Below, one piece after another: positions 9,193 through 17,644 of a stretch of DNA of 64,000 nucleotides (positions within the stretch are counted from its first letter, which is position 1; each line of letters begins with the position of its first letter). The notes below the pieces were generated by a model. It did no database searches. It was not told the DNA's origin and was given only the letters and a program-made list of their open reading frames with translations. The position numbers were made by a program, and so were the translations under genes. This DNA is from CAINVV01 sp037137375 (GTDB lineage: Bacteria; Bacteroidota; Bacteroidia; Bacteroidales; Prolixibacteraceae): positions 77,785-141,784 of the forward strand of contig JBAXKJ010000011.1 of assembly GCA_037137375.1 (NCBI GenBank), given 5' to 3'.

Positions 9193-12100
9193 TTATTTTA
9201 CCTGATTTTGTCGGGAGAACTCCTTTGGCGTCACACCAAAGGTGGCTTTGAAGCACTTGGTGAAATAGGAATGGCTTGAGAAGCCTACCATATACAGAAC
9301 TTCCGATACTGAAAAACCTTTCTGTGTCAACAAAAAAGCTGCGCGACGCAAACGATACAATCGGATGTAGTCTGTCGGCGATAAATCTGTGGCTTTCTTG
9401 AAATGGTGATAAATTGCTTTTGTGGACAAACCGCTTTTATTACTGAGGTAACTCACGCTGAGCTCTACTTTGGTAATATCCTCCGATATAATCTTATTCA
9501 TATCGTCCAGGAATTTGTCGTCGTGACTCAACGCTGGCTCCTCAATTTTATTAAAGGGATTGGATTGCGTTGAAAGTGCATCCAGATCATCGGCCAACGG
9601 TTTGGCCACACGTGGCAATACCACGTTAAAATTCAACGACGGCGAATGTCTTTCCCAGGTAAGATGCCCGCCGCACTGCTCAATAAATTCGTTCGACATC
9701 TCGAGCCCGGAATTTCTCAGCTTATCATAAGAGTAAAATACACGATGCCAGAGCTTGTAGATCGCCGATCGATTACTTGTACTCGAAATGACAACGTTTA
9801 TCTTTTCCAGATCCGCTTTTAAGCTGAGCATGATATTGGAATCCACCTCTGATAAACTTAAAACGTGCGAGAGAATATTGGTAAAGGCTAACCTGAGGGC
9901 TATGACATCCGTCGAAATTACAACACCCGGATTATTGGACTCAAATGAAACGTTTACCCTTTGTTCTAGAGCCAATGGACGAAAATTGTCAATAATCTCC
10001 GTACAAAAATCTATCATGTTAATCGTACTTAACTTCGAACTATCGATAGGGCTGGTTTCCGTCACATCCTTTAGCTGTAGCAAAACGCGCTGTAATTTTT
10101 GTGCCTCCGCCCTTTTCTCACTGCTGTCTTCCTGCATCGAAATCACCCTGGCAAGCGGCGAGCTGAGTTTGTTAAAAACACTGCTCATATAAGCAATTCT
10201 CATATTGGAAAAATGCAGGCTCTTCTCGCGCCTTATTCTTCTCAACTGACGCTGGTGACGCTGATGATTGTTGATAACAATCGCACCTATCCCCGCAAGT
10301 ACAAGCAACACATAAATTATATAGGCTACCGTGGAAAGATACCATGGCGCAAGTATCCTGAGATTGATGGAAGCCGGATTGGAGGAACTCTCACCAAGTG
10401 CATTGAGCGCCACGACTTCGAAACGATACTTTCCGTATGGCAGATTAAAAAAACATGCCGCAGCCGATCCACCCTCTTCAACTACCCAACTATCGGAAAA
10501 GCCTGCTAAACGATACTTATAATGGCGTGTTGTCAGAGGCGAATAATCAATGAGGGAATATTCGAAAGTTATGGTATTCTGATTGGAAGGTAGAGTCAGC
10601 GATGGTCCAAATTCAAGAGCTTTACATAGAATTTCATGGCCTTCGAACTGTTCGAAAGTAGCCACATTTCTGTCAAATATTCTTAGTCCGTCAATGGCAA
10701 GCCGATGGGCGGAATGCACATTCATCGCACTTTCGGTGTCGATATAACCATAAGTACTTCTCGTTGCCCAGTAAAGTTTTTTGGTCTCTTTATCAAAATA
10801 TATATCGCTCATTTGACCAACGGTGTTGGACAAACAATCATACACCTCCGTAATCGAAGCTTTCGCGACAGAAACACGAAAGATCCCGGTTGAAGTGAGC
10901 ACAAAGAGTTCATCACTGTCAATACCAGGGCTGATGGCTACAACAGGAGGGACAATTGAATTAATTCTCAACTCCCTGGCAGTGTTATTTTCAGGGTTGA
11001 TTAAAGTAAACCCTGATACAGAAGTTGCAAGAAGTTCACCATTCCTGACAGGCAGAATCCCAAGTACCTGATTGCTGCCAAGTTTGCCGTTGGACATATT
11101 TGTTGAAGCAGATTTGTTTTTAGGATTTTTTGGAAAACGCTCGACTCCATTATGCGAATAGTAAACCCATAGCGAGGTAGAGTCGCCCAAATAAACTCCT
11201 GGTAGTTCATTTACTATCTTGATACGCATTCCATCTCCTTTGTCGCTGAGGTGACGCTTTGCCTTGATTGCCTGATCCGGTTTGGAAGAAAGAAGTGTCG
11301 CACAGTCGACTACAAAAACGCCATTCTCGTAGGTGGTGAGATAAAGCTCTCCCTGCTTACTCTTTTGAATGGCATAGATCCAGGTTGAGCTAAAAGCAAG
11401 ATCTTCAGTGGTAATAGTATAACTGCGCACCTGATCTTTTTTGAGATCATAGCTATGAAGTCCAAGGTTGGTGCCCAGCCAAATAACCTGTGATTCATTA
11501 TCAAAATAAAAATCATGTACATTGTTATTCAGTAACCGATGTTTGTCAGCGGCTGAAGCTGAAAGAAGAATTGATTCTTTATTCTTCTCATCATATATTA
11601 CCAATCCATTATCTCCCGCCATCAGGAGCTTTCCCTGCCTGGTTCTGGAAATTTTTGTCAGGTAATTACCCTGCGTATTTCCGGTAATTTCAGAAAGATC
11701 CACCCGGATGGTTCCACTGCTTAACTCGGCCACTGAGACACCCCTCTTCGTTGATAACCATACATTATTCTGGTTATCAAATGATATATTATTGATAAAG
11801 TTATCACAGATGGAGGATGGATCGTTGGAGGAATGGACATATTGCTCGAAGAGATTACAGTCTTTATCCGACACGAAGAGACCCCGTGAAGTCCCCACAA
11901 AGAGCCGGCCATCCGGGTCATATTTGAGTGCATCAATTCTATCTGCCTCAAGCAACAGCTTCGAATCACCATTTTTCAGATTATACAGGAAAAGTCCCTG
12001 CTCGGTGCCCAAGTAGAGGAGATTCGCATCATTTTTGTGTTGTATAATCGAGCCGCAATGGTTGAGTTTTGAGTTATTGAGGCTGGGTACCTTGAACGAA

Positions 12101-12732
12101 TTGAAATTTTGCCCCTCCCTGCTGTAATACAAACAGTAACCGAAAGTGCCTGTGAAAAATTGACCATCCGGTGAAAGATATCCATACATCGAATAGTGGG
12201 GCATTCGCGCACCATAGTGGATGATGCTTTCCGGATTGGTCTTCCGGACAGTTCCATTCCTCGTATTATATAATAGTATGTCGCCGTTGGTCGAAAGCCA
12301 AAGATTATCCTCTCCGGCAGGGAGTATCCTGTATACACGATAGGTCTCTGTGCCACGACAGGGGGTAAATTGTTGGGTAAGCTTGTTGAAGATAAAGAGT
12401 CCCCTTCGCGTTGCTACCCAAAGCGTTAGGCTATCCCGCTCCAGCGTGGAGGAGAAGATTAAATTATTTGCAAGAGAATCCTTTATGAAGAAAGGTTGAA
12501 TACGGGTTCCATCGTACCGGCAAAGTGCATCATAAGTTGAGAACCACATATAGCCGGAGGAGTCCTGCATGGAAAAGAAAGAGTTGCTGATATGGGGGTT
12601 GAGCCTGGCGTCGATAGTCCTGAATTTGAGTCTTTCGATCGATTGTGAAGCGGGTATAGTTTTTAGAATCCCAAACGAAAAGTTTGAAGCAAATAAAAGT
12701 AACAGAATAAGGAGAGCTCTCTCTCTTTTCAT
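9193..12732 (-). CDS. Hybrid-sensor-like AraC regulator with degenerate kinase core and no receiver domain
   Basis: This 1179-residue protein has a signal peptide and then a large periplasmic part (about 30-790) with two-component-regulator propeller repeats (FSSTLERDSLTLWVATRRGLF; NVWLSTKRGVSVAEL) and a Y_Y_Y-type domain (YKYRLAGFSDSWVV). One membrane helix follows (about 795-820), then a cytoplasmic region ending in an AraC HTH (about 1085-1179; VSEVLYMVGFSSHSYFTKCFK). Known hybrid two-component systems of this type have HisKA, HATPase, receiver and AraC domains. Here the segment aligning with HisKA reads FNKLSSPL with N854 where the phospho-His should be. The ATPase-like segment (about 925-1030) lacks the DxGxG box, and only about 45 residues of linker separate it from the AraC part, too few for a receiver. 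It probably senses an oligosaccharide and controls the adjacent SusC operon without phosphotransfer. Confidence 0.9.
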   Translation of the reverse strand: MKRERALLILLLLFASNFSFGILKTIPASQSIERLKFRTIDARLNPHISNSFFSMQDSSGYMWFSTYDALCRYDGTRIQPFFIKDSLANNLIFSSTLERDSLTLWVATRRGLFIFNKLTQQFTPCRGTETYRVYRILPAGEDNLWLSTNGDILLYNTRNGTVRKTNPESIIHYGARMPHYSMYGYLSPDGQFFTGTFGYCLYYSREGQNFNSFKVPSLNNSKLNHCGSIIQHKNDANLLYLGTEQGLFLYNLKNGDSKLLLEADRIDALKYDPDGRLFVGTSRGLFVSDKDCNLFEQYVHSSNDPSSICDNFINNISFDNQNNVWLSTKRGVSVAELSSGTIRVDLSEITGNTQGNYLTKISRTRQGKLLMAGDNGLVIYDEKNKESILLSASAADKHRLLNNNVHDFYFDNESQVIWLGTNLGLHSYDLKKDQVRSYTITTEDLAFSSTWIYAIQKSKQGELYLTTYENGVFVVDCATLLSSKPDQAIKAKRHLSDKGDGMRIKIVNELPGVYLGDSTSLWVYYSHNGVERFPKNPKNKSASTNMSNGKLGSNQVLGILPVRNGELLATSVSGFTLINPENNTARELRINSIVPPVVAISPGIDSDELFVLTSTGIFRVSVAKASITEVYDCLSNTVGQMSDIYFDKETKKLYWATRSTYGYIDTESAMNVHSAHRLAIDGLRIFDRNVATFEQFEGHEILCKALEFGPSLTLPSNQNTITFEYSLIDYSPLTTRHYKYRLAGFSDSWVVEEGGSAAACFFNLPYGKYRFEVVALNALGESSSNPASINLRILAPWYLSTVAYIIYVLLVLAGIGAIVINNHQRHQRQLRRIRREKSLHFSNMRIAYMSSVFNKLSSPLARVISMQEDSSEKRAEAQKLQRVLLQLKDVTETSPIDSSKLSTINMIDFCTEIIDNFRPLALEQRVNVSFESNNPGVVISTDVIALRLAFTNILSHVLSLSEVDSNIMLSLKADLEKINVVISSTSNRSAIYKLWHRVFYSYDKLRNSGLEMSNEFIEQCGGHLTWERHSPSLNFNVVLPRVAKPLADDLDALSTQSNPFNKIEEPALSHDDKFLDDMNKIISEDITKVELSVSYLSNKSGLSTKAIYHHFKKATDLSPTDYIRLYRLRRAAFLLTQKGFSVSEVLYMVGFSSHSYFTKCFKATFGVTPKEFSRQNQVK

Positions 12733-12874
12733 CTTCCCGCAGAATATTAAAGTATGAAGTGCGAAACTTTTCCTCTGTCAAATTTAGGTTAATTTTCTTC
12801 ATTATGACCGGGATTGGCTATTGATTACTTACCCGGAATCTGCTCGATCAGAAAGTTATTTTTATCTTAGTATA

Positions 12875-12910
12875 TGCCTCAAGGAGGCAGGGCATCTATG
12901 CCGCCTGCGG
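12875..12910 (-). repeat. Cluster of short perfect hairpins downstream of the small HEPN-like gene
   Basis: Three palindromic elements are packed end to end: TGCCTC-AAG-GAGGCA (12875-12889), GGCA-TCTA-TGCC (12891-12902) and CCGC-CT-GCGG (12901-12910). A longer alternative stem, GCAGG/CCTGC enclosing GCAT/ATGC, spans 12887-12907. The cluster begins about 30 bases after the stop of the minus-strand gene at 12942, so it may protect or end that transcript, but no clear T-run follows. It also resembles REP-like intergenic elements. Confidence 0.4.
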
Positions 12911-12941
12911 TCTGCTCTCGACAAAAGAACAGAACCAGTAA

Positions 12942-13349
12942 TTACGCTGCCGGTTTAATCTTATTGATGATAACAAATGCCATTTCAAACCCTGAGGAAA
13001 TGACTTTTGAGTCTCTTGTCCCATCGTAATAGCCGTACAAGTGAAGTGTATTATAGGCTTCTACGACGTAATTCAATAGTTTTTTATCTATTTTGGACAC
13101 TTCTTCTTCGTAATAGCTAATATCTTTTCTTCCTTTCTTCTTCTCGATACCTTTAAGCAATAAATAACCATCAAGCGCAAGTAATACAGCATTATAGGCA
13201 GTTCCACAGGCAGTTTTTACATACTTTTTATCAACGTAAAATCTATCCTCTTTACCGGCTTTCTTCAATGTTTCTTTGGCATTATCCATGTACCGGATTG
13301 CCTCCGTGTAGTACTTTGTTTTAATCTTTTCGGGATCGACGATTGCCAT
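12942..13349 (-). CDS. Small HEPN-like protein (DUF5618-like)
   Basis: This 135-residue, Lys-rich, apparently all-helical protein has no signal peptide or membrane segment. The pattern of an N-terminal helix (YYTEAIRYMDNAKETLKKAG), a central helix (TACGTAYNAVLLALDGYLLL), the charged loop KKKGRKDISYYEEEV, and a final part with NTLHLYGYYDG resembles the DUF5618 group of small Bacteroidota proteins, which look like HEPN four-helix bundles. I see no clear RNase HEPN Rx4-6H motif, so a nuclease role is not supported. It stands alone, with 50 bases to the upstream protease gene, and is followed by a hairpin cluster. The function is unknown. Confidence 0.7.
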   Translation of the reverse strand: MAIVDPEKIKTKYYTEAIRYMDNAKETLKKAGKEDRFYVDKKYVKTACGTAYNAVLLALDGYLLLKGIEKKKGRKDISYYEEEVSKIDKKLLNYVVEAYNTLHLYGYYDGTRDSKVISSGFEMAFVIINKIKPAA

Positions 13350-13399
13350 AATTTCGTACTTTTTACAAAGTTACGGTATATTCAATTCAATCAAGAATT

Positions 13400-14311
13400 C
13401 TAAGAGTTAAAATTTCCTGTGTCGACCCACTCATTTTTCAGGAGCGACCACCATTCGACAGCCAATCCCTTTAGAACGTAATCATAAGGCAACCAGCCAT
13501 ATCCGTTGTCTCCCCACTCTGCTCCCCACGAATTTCTTACCAGGATTGCCCCGGTTGTTTCCCTGGCACCCGCCGCCGCATTCCTGATCTTCATGCCATC
13601 ATCGTAGCCGGCCGCAACCACCGCATGACCACCCTCCACTTTGTCGCCTCTTTCAGGGTACGGGATTTTTCCATGATTTGTATTGGCCTGTGCGATAGAA
13701 CTATAGACCGTCAAGCCAAACATTAGCGGAAGCGAAGATGCCAGGCTCTTCTTGATGCTGGCCAGCAAATCTGCTGACGTTATTCCCTGCGGATCGAGCC
13801 TGTAATAGGTCAGCGCCTGGAAATTCTGTGCAAAGGCATAGCAGAAAGGCGTCGGCTCTTCATCGAAACGCGCCTCATCATAAGGCCAATACTCCTCAGG
13901 TGGTACGCCAAAAAGCGTCATGGCACCCATCATACTGCGCATAAAAGTGCCGTTGTCACCGGTTTGATGCATTAAAGTACGGGCAGTTTTATACAGAAAT
14001 AACCTGGATGGCGCCACCGATTTTCCAAACGCACGCTGCTCGAAATATTCGACCAGGCTTACCGCCGCATTGGCAGCACAAGATCCCAGGTTGCCCTGAT
14101 CCTTCACCGGTGGAAACCACTGGGTTAAATTTACCGCAGCAGCACTCGTGGCACCTGAAGGAACCAGCTTGGAACGCATCTTTTTAACTGAATCTTTCTG
14201 TCCGAGGGCAGATAACTTTGCAGAGATTTGATCGTCTTCGGAAGTTTTGTCGCGGAAATCGGGCCAATCCGGCAACCAGCCATATTTTGGCGTAAAAATT
14301 GGGTTTGTCAT
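13400..14311 (-). CDS. Papain-family (C1) cysteine protease
   Basis: This 303-residue protein has the papain catalytic set in the right order and spacing: Q72 and C78 in DQGNLGSCAANA, H229 in GGHAVVAAGYDD and N260 in LVRNSWGAEWG. The Gln forms the oxyanion hole, Cys/His form the catalytic pair and Asn orients the His. The N-terminal 65 residues could act as a short pro-region but contain no recognisable inhibitor domain. No signal peptide is visible, which is unusual for a C1 protease and leaves its location open. The start ATG at 14311 gives MTNPIFTPKYGWLPDW, a Trp/Pro-rich opening seen in bacterial C1 proteases. It is divergent from the oxidoreductase gene at 14417, with about 105 bases between starts. 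Confidence 0.88.
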   Translation of the reverse strand: MTNPIFTPKYGWLPDWPDFRDKTSEDDQISAKLSALGQKDSVKKMRSKLVPSGATSAAAVNLTQWFPPVKDQGNLGSCAANAAVSLVEYFEQRAFGKSVAPSRLFLYKTARTLMHQTGDNGTFMRSMMGAMTLFGVPPEEYWPYDEARFDEEPTPFCYAFAQNFQALTYYRLDPQGITSADLLASIKKSLASSLPLMFGLTVYSSIAQANTNHGKIPYPERGDKVEGGHAVVAAGYDDGMKIRNAAAGARETTGAILVRNSWGAEWGDNGYGWLPYDYVLKGLAVEWWSLLKNEWVDTGNFNS

Positions 14312-14334
14312 AAAAGGGAGGGATTAAAATTTGG

Positions 14335-14342
14335 TAAGTTTG
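14335..14342 (+). promoter_or_regulatory. Candidate -7 promoter element for the FAD oxidoreductase gene
   Basis: TAAGTTTG matches TAnnTTTG exactly and lies 74 bases upstream of the preferred ATG at 14417. A TTTG at 14303-14306 is 28 bases further up, longer than the usual spacing, so only the -7 part is convincing. Confidence 0.35.
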
Positions 14343-14416
14343 TACTATTGCAATCGGAACAAAGTAAGATGGGAAAAGTTGCAAAACCAGAATTAATAAA
14401 TATCAACACACATTCA

Positions 14417-17400
14417 ATGAGAAGTTTAATACTTTCCTGTGAGGTCCTACTCATCTTGTCCATTTTCAGCACCAACCTTTCAATGGCTCAAAATTCAGAG
14501 AAATGGAGCATCCCGGCAGGGGGAAACAGTTACCTCGTCAAACAACAGTCAAATGAGCAGGTAACCAACCCAAGGTCCGGTCTGGCAGGCAAAACTAATA
14601 ACCAGGCGACCAGCCAAGGATCTGGCAAGACAAGCAAACAGGCAACATCTCCAGGGGCCAGCGGGGAAAGCAAACAGGCGGCCAATCAAGTGTCTAGCGG
14701 CGTAAAAAACCAGACCACCACCCAGTCAGCCGGTCGGGAGGATAGGAATACCTGGAATTCGGCCGACGACAACTACCTGATCTTCTTCAAATCAGACAAG
14801 TCCGGAAAGGCCGATCTGTCTGTCAACCTGGCTGTTCCGGAGGGAAAATCGAATCTAACCGTAAGAGTTGGTGACAAGAAATTCAATCTCAACGTGACAG
14901 GCTCCACGGTACATCCAGTAAAAATTGGGCGTGCCGACCTCAGAATTGGTTATAACAAAATTGAGTTTCAAGGTACGAAGAAGGAAGGAAAAGTCTTTGC
15001 AACCCTGTCAGATCTGGAAGTGATGGCGCCCGGCCTTGCCCTCGTTTATGTAAAAGACAACCTGGAAAACAGGTTTTACTGGGGCAGGCGCGGACCCTCC
15101 GTCCACCTGAATTTCGGTATGCCGAAGGATGCCGATATCGAATATTTCTACAACGAGATTACGGTTCCTGTCGGCATGGATCCGGAGGGCTCCTATTTCA
15201 TGGCCAATGGCTTCGGCGAAGGGTATTTTGGCATGCAGGTGAACGGTCCGCAGGAGCGCAGAATCCTGTTTTCCGTCTGGAGCCCTTTCAAAACGGATCG
15301 CCCGGGCGATATCCCCGAGGCGGAAAAGATCGTACTGCTCGACAAGGGTGAAGGGGTGCATACCGGCGAGTTTGGCAACGAAGGTTCCGGCGGACAGAGT
15401 TATTTCCGCTATCCCTGGAAGGCTGGTAATACCTACAAATTCTTGCTAAAAGGCACCCCGGACGGGAAAGAAAATGCCGTTTTTACTGCCTGGTTCTTTG
15501 CTCCGGAAGCGGCAAAATGGCAGTTGATTGCTAGTTTCAAGAGGCCAAAAACGGACCATTGGCTGACGAGATTCCACTCTTTTCTCGAAAATTTCAACGA
15601 CCGCAACGGTTACCTTACCAGGAAAGGACTTTACAACAACCAGTGGTGCCGTGATAAAAATGGGAAATGGTTCCCTGTTACCAGCGCCAAATTTACAGCT
15701 GACGACATCGGCCGCCGCGGCTACCGGATGGATTACGCAGGCGGCGCGGAAGGGCAGGGGTTTTACCTGCAGAACGGAGGATTCTTCGATGTAAATACGG
15801 AGATTAACAGCATCTTTGAATTAAAAACTACTCCTGTAACACCACCAGTGATCGATTTTGAGGCCCAATCCAATAGTTACAAAGCAGATCTGATCATCTA
15901 TGGCGGGACCTCCGCGGCAGTGGTGGCGGCGGTCGAAATGGTAAAATCAGGCAAATCCGTGCTGATCGTTTCACCGGAGACACATCTCGGCGGACTCTCC
16001 TCCGGCGGACTGGGTTTTACCGACACCGGCAACAAGTCTGTAATCGGCGGACTGTCACGCGAGTTCTACCATCGGGTATGGAAGTATTACAACGATCCTG
16101 CTACCTGGAAATGGCAGAAGCAAAGTGAATACGGCAACAAGGGTCAGGGCACGGTGGCGATGGATGGTGAAAGCCGGACCATGTGGATCTTCGAACCACA
16201 TATCGCTGAAATGGTGTTCGAAGATTTCATTAAGGAGAACAATATCAAGGTATTCCGCAATGAGTGGCTGGACCGGGCAAAGGGGGTCGTCAAAAAGCAA
16301 GGCAGAATAGTCTCTTTCAAAACCTTATCAGGAAAGACTTTTTCCGGCAAAATATTCATGGATGCCACCTATGAAGGGGATCTGATGGCTTCGGCAGGCG
16401 TCTCCTACGTCACGGGGCGCGAAGCTTGTGATGTTTTCAACGAGACCTGGAACGGGGTTCAGGCGGATATAGAACCGAGGGGCCATTTCTTCAAAATGAA
16501 GATTGATCCCTACCGGATTCCTGGTAAGAAAGAGAGCGGACTGATATATGGTATTTCCAGCGGGCCGATCGCCCCCAACAAGACGGGCGACAAAAAGGTG
16601 CAGGCCTATTGCTACAGGATCTGCATGAGTGACAATCCGGACAACAGGGTACCATTTCCGAAACCTGAAAAATATGATCCGGCCAATTATGAGCTAATGG
16701 GCAGGTTGCTGGATACCGGATGGAAAGATCTCTTCGGCAAGTTCGACCTGATTCCGAACAGGAAGACGGATACCAATAATTACGGTCCGTTCAACAGCGA
16801 TTTCATCGGGATGAATTACGACTATCCTGATGCATCTTACGAGCGGAGGAAAGAGATTCTGAAGGAGCATGAGAACTACCAGAAAGGGTTGTTTTATTAC
16901 TTGTGTAATGATCCGCGAGTACCTGCAAGTGTGCGGGAAGCCTACAGTAAATGGGGCCTGGCTAAGGATGAATTTGTGGAAAACGGGAACTGGCCCTGGC
17001 AGCTGTACATCAGGGAATCCCGCAGGATGTCGGGTGTATTTGTAACGACCGAAAATGAAGTAACCAACAAGAATGTTGTAAAAGATCCGGTGGGAATGGG
17101 TTCGTACAACATGGACTCGCATAACATTCAACGGTATGTGACACCCGATGGCTGGGTGCAGAATGAAGGGGATGTTGAGGTTCGCCTGGCGAAGCCCTAC
17201 CTGATTTCTTTCGGCTCCCTGCTTCCGAAAAAGGCGGAATGTTCCAATTTGCTGGTCCCGGTTTGCGTCTCTTCCAGCCACATCGCTTATGGTTCAATCA
17301 GGATGGAACCGGTCTTCATGATCCTGGGACAGAGTGCGGCCATTACGGCATCGATAGCGATCGACAAGAAGCAGGCGGTTCAGGATGTGGATTACAATGT

Positions 17401-17449
17401 GTTGAAACAGAAGTTATTGGAGAAAAAACAGGTCATCACAATGCCGTAA
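14417..17449 (+). CDS. Secreted DUF5077/DUF3472-FAD-dependent oxidoreductase fusion with a repeat insert
   Basis: I place the start at ATG 14417 because it gives a signal peptide (residues 1-25, ending LSMAQ). In-frame ATG 14369 and GTG/ATT codons upstream would bury that signal. The protein has 1010 residues. Residues 26-42 (WSIPAGGNSYL) look like the start of a DUF5077 domain, broken by a Gln/Thr/Ser/Gly-rich repeat stretch (about 43-107) before it resumes at NTWNSADDNYLIFFK. A DUF3472-like region (about 190-470) follows. From about 487 there is a FAD oxidoreductase (FAD_oxidored type) with the dinucleotide-binding IIYGGTSAAVVAA, HLGGLSSGGLG and a C-terminal GQSAAITASIAID. The substrate is not known; the family often sits in polysaccharide loci. 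It has no operon partner on its strand. Confidence 0.88.
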   Translation: MRSLILSCEVLLILSIFSTNLSMAQNSEKWSIPAGGNSYLVKQQSNEQVTNPRSGLAGKTNNQATSQGSGKTSKQATSPGASGESKQAANQVSSGVKNQTTTQSAGREDRNTWNSADDNYLIFFKSDKSGKADLSVNLAVPEGKSNLTVRVGDKKFNLNVTGSTVHPVKIGRADLRIGYNKIEFQGTKKEGKVFATLSDLEVMAPGLALVYVKDNLENRFYWGRRGPSVHLNFGMPKDADIEYFYNEITVPVGMDPEGSYFMANGFGEGYFGMQVNGPQERRILFSVWSPFKTDRPGDIPEAEKIVLLDKGEGVHTGEFGNEGSGGQSYFRYPWKAGNTYKFLLKGTPDGKENAVFTAWFFAPEAAKWQLIASFKRPKTDHWLTRFHSFLENFNDRNGYLTRKGLYNNQWCRDKNGKWFPVTSAKFTADDIGRRGYRMDYAGGAEGQGFYLQNGGFFDVNTEINSIFELKTTPVTPPVIDFEAQSNSYKADLIIYGGTSAAVVAAVEMVKSGKSVLIVSPETHLGGLSSGGLGFTDTGNKSVIGGLSREFYHRVWKYYNDPATWKWQKQSEYGNKGQGTVAMDGESRTMWIFEPHIAEMVFEDFIKENNIKVFRNEWLDRAKGVVKKQGRIVSFKTLSGKTFSGKIFMDATYEGDLMASAGVSYVTGREACDVFNETWNGVQADIEPRGHFFKMKIDPYRIPGKKESGLIYGISSGPIAPNKTGDKKVQAYCYRICMSDNPDNRVPFPKPEKYDPANYELMGRLLDTGWKDLFGKFDLIPNRKTDTNNYGPFNSDFIGMNYDYPDASYERRKEILKEHENYQKGLFYYLCNDPRVPASVREAYSKWGLAKDEFVENGNWPWQLYIRESRRMSGVFVTTENEVTNKNVVKDPVGMGSYNMDSHNIQRYVTPDGWVQNEGDVEVRLAKPYLISFGSLLPKKAECSNLLVPVCVSSSHIAYGSIRMEPVFMILGQSAAITASIAIDKKQAVQDVDYNVLKQKLLEKKQVITMP

Positions 17450-17644
17450 ATTTGAATATACGAGCCGTACCCGGAAGCCTGGAATTACTGTACTTCCTTC
17501 TTAAAGGAGTCTTGTCATTTCGAATTATATTCGTAATCCTCTAATTATAAGGTAGATGCCGAATGAAGTTCAGCATAACACGGGATACAAAGCATATAAC
17601 AAACAGATTTCCAAGGTTTCGATGCCAGGAAGTATCTAAAGAGT

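Noticed and set aside
14228..14416. Longer N-terminus of the FAD oxidoreductase
   Set aside because: It would overlap the divergent protease gene and place the signal peptide internally; ATG 14417 gives a normal signal peptide.
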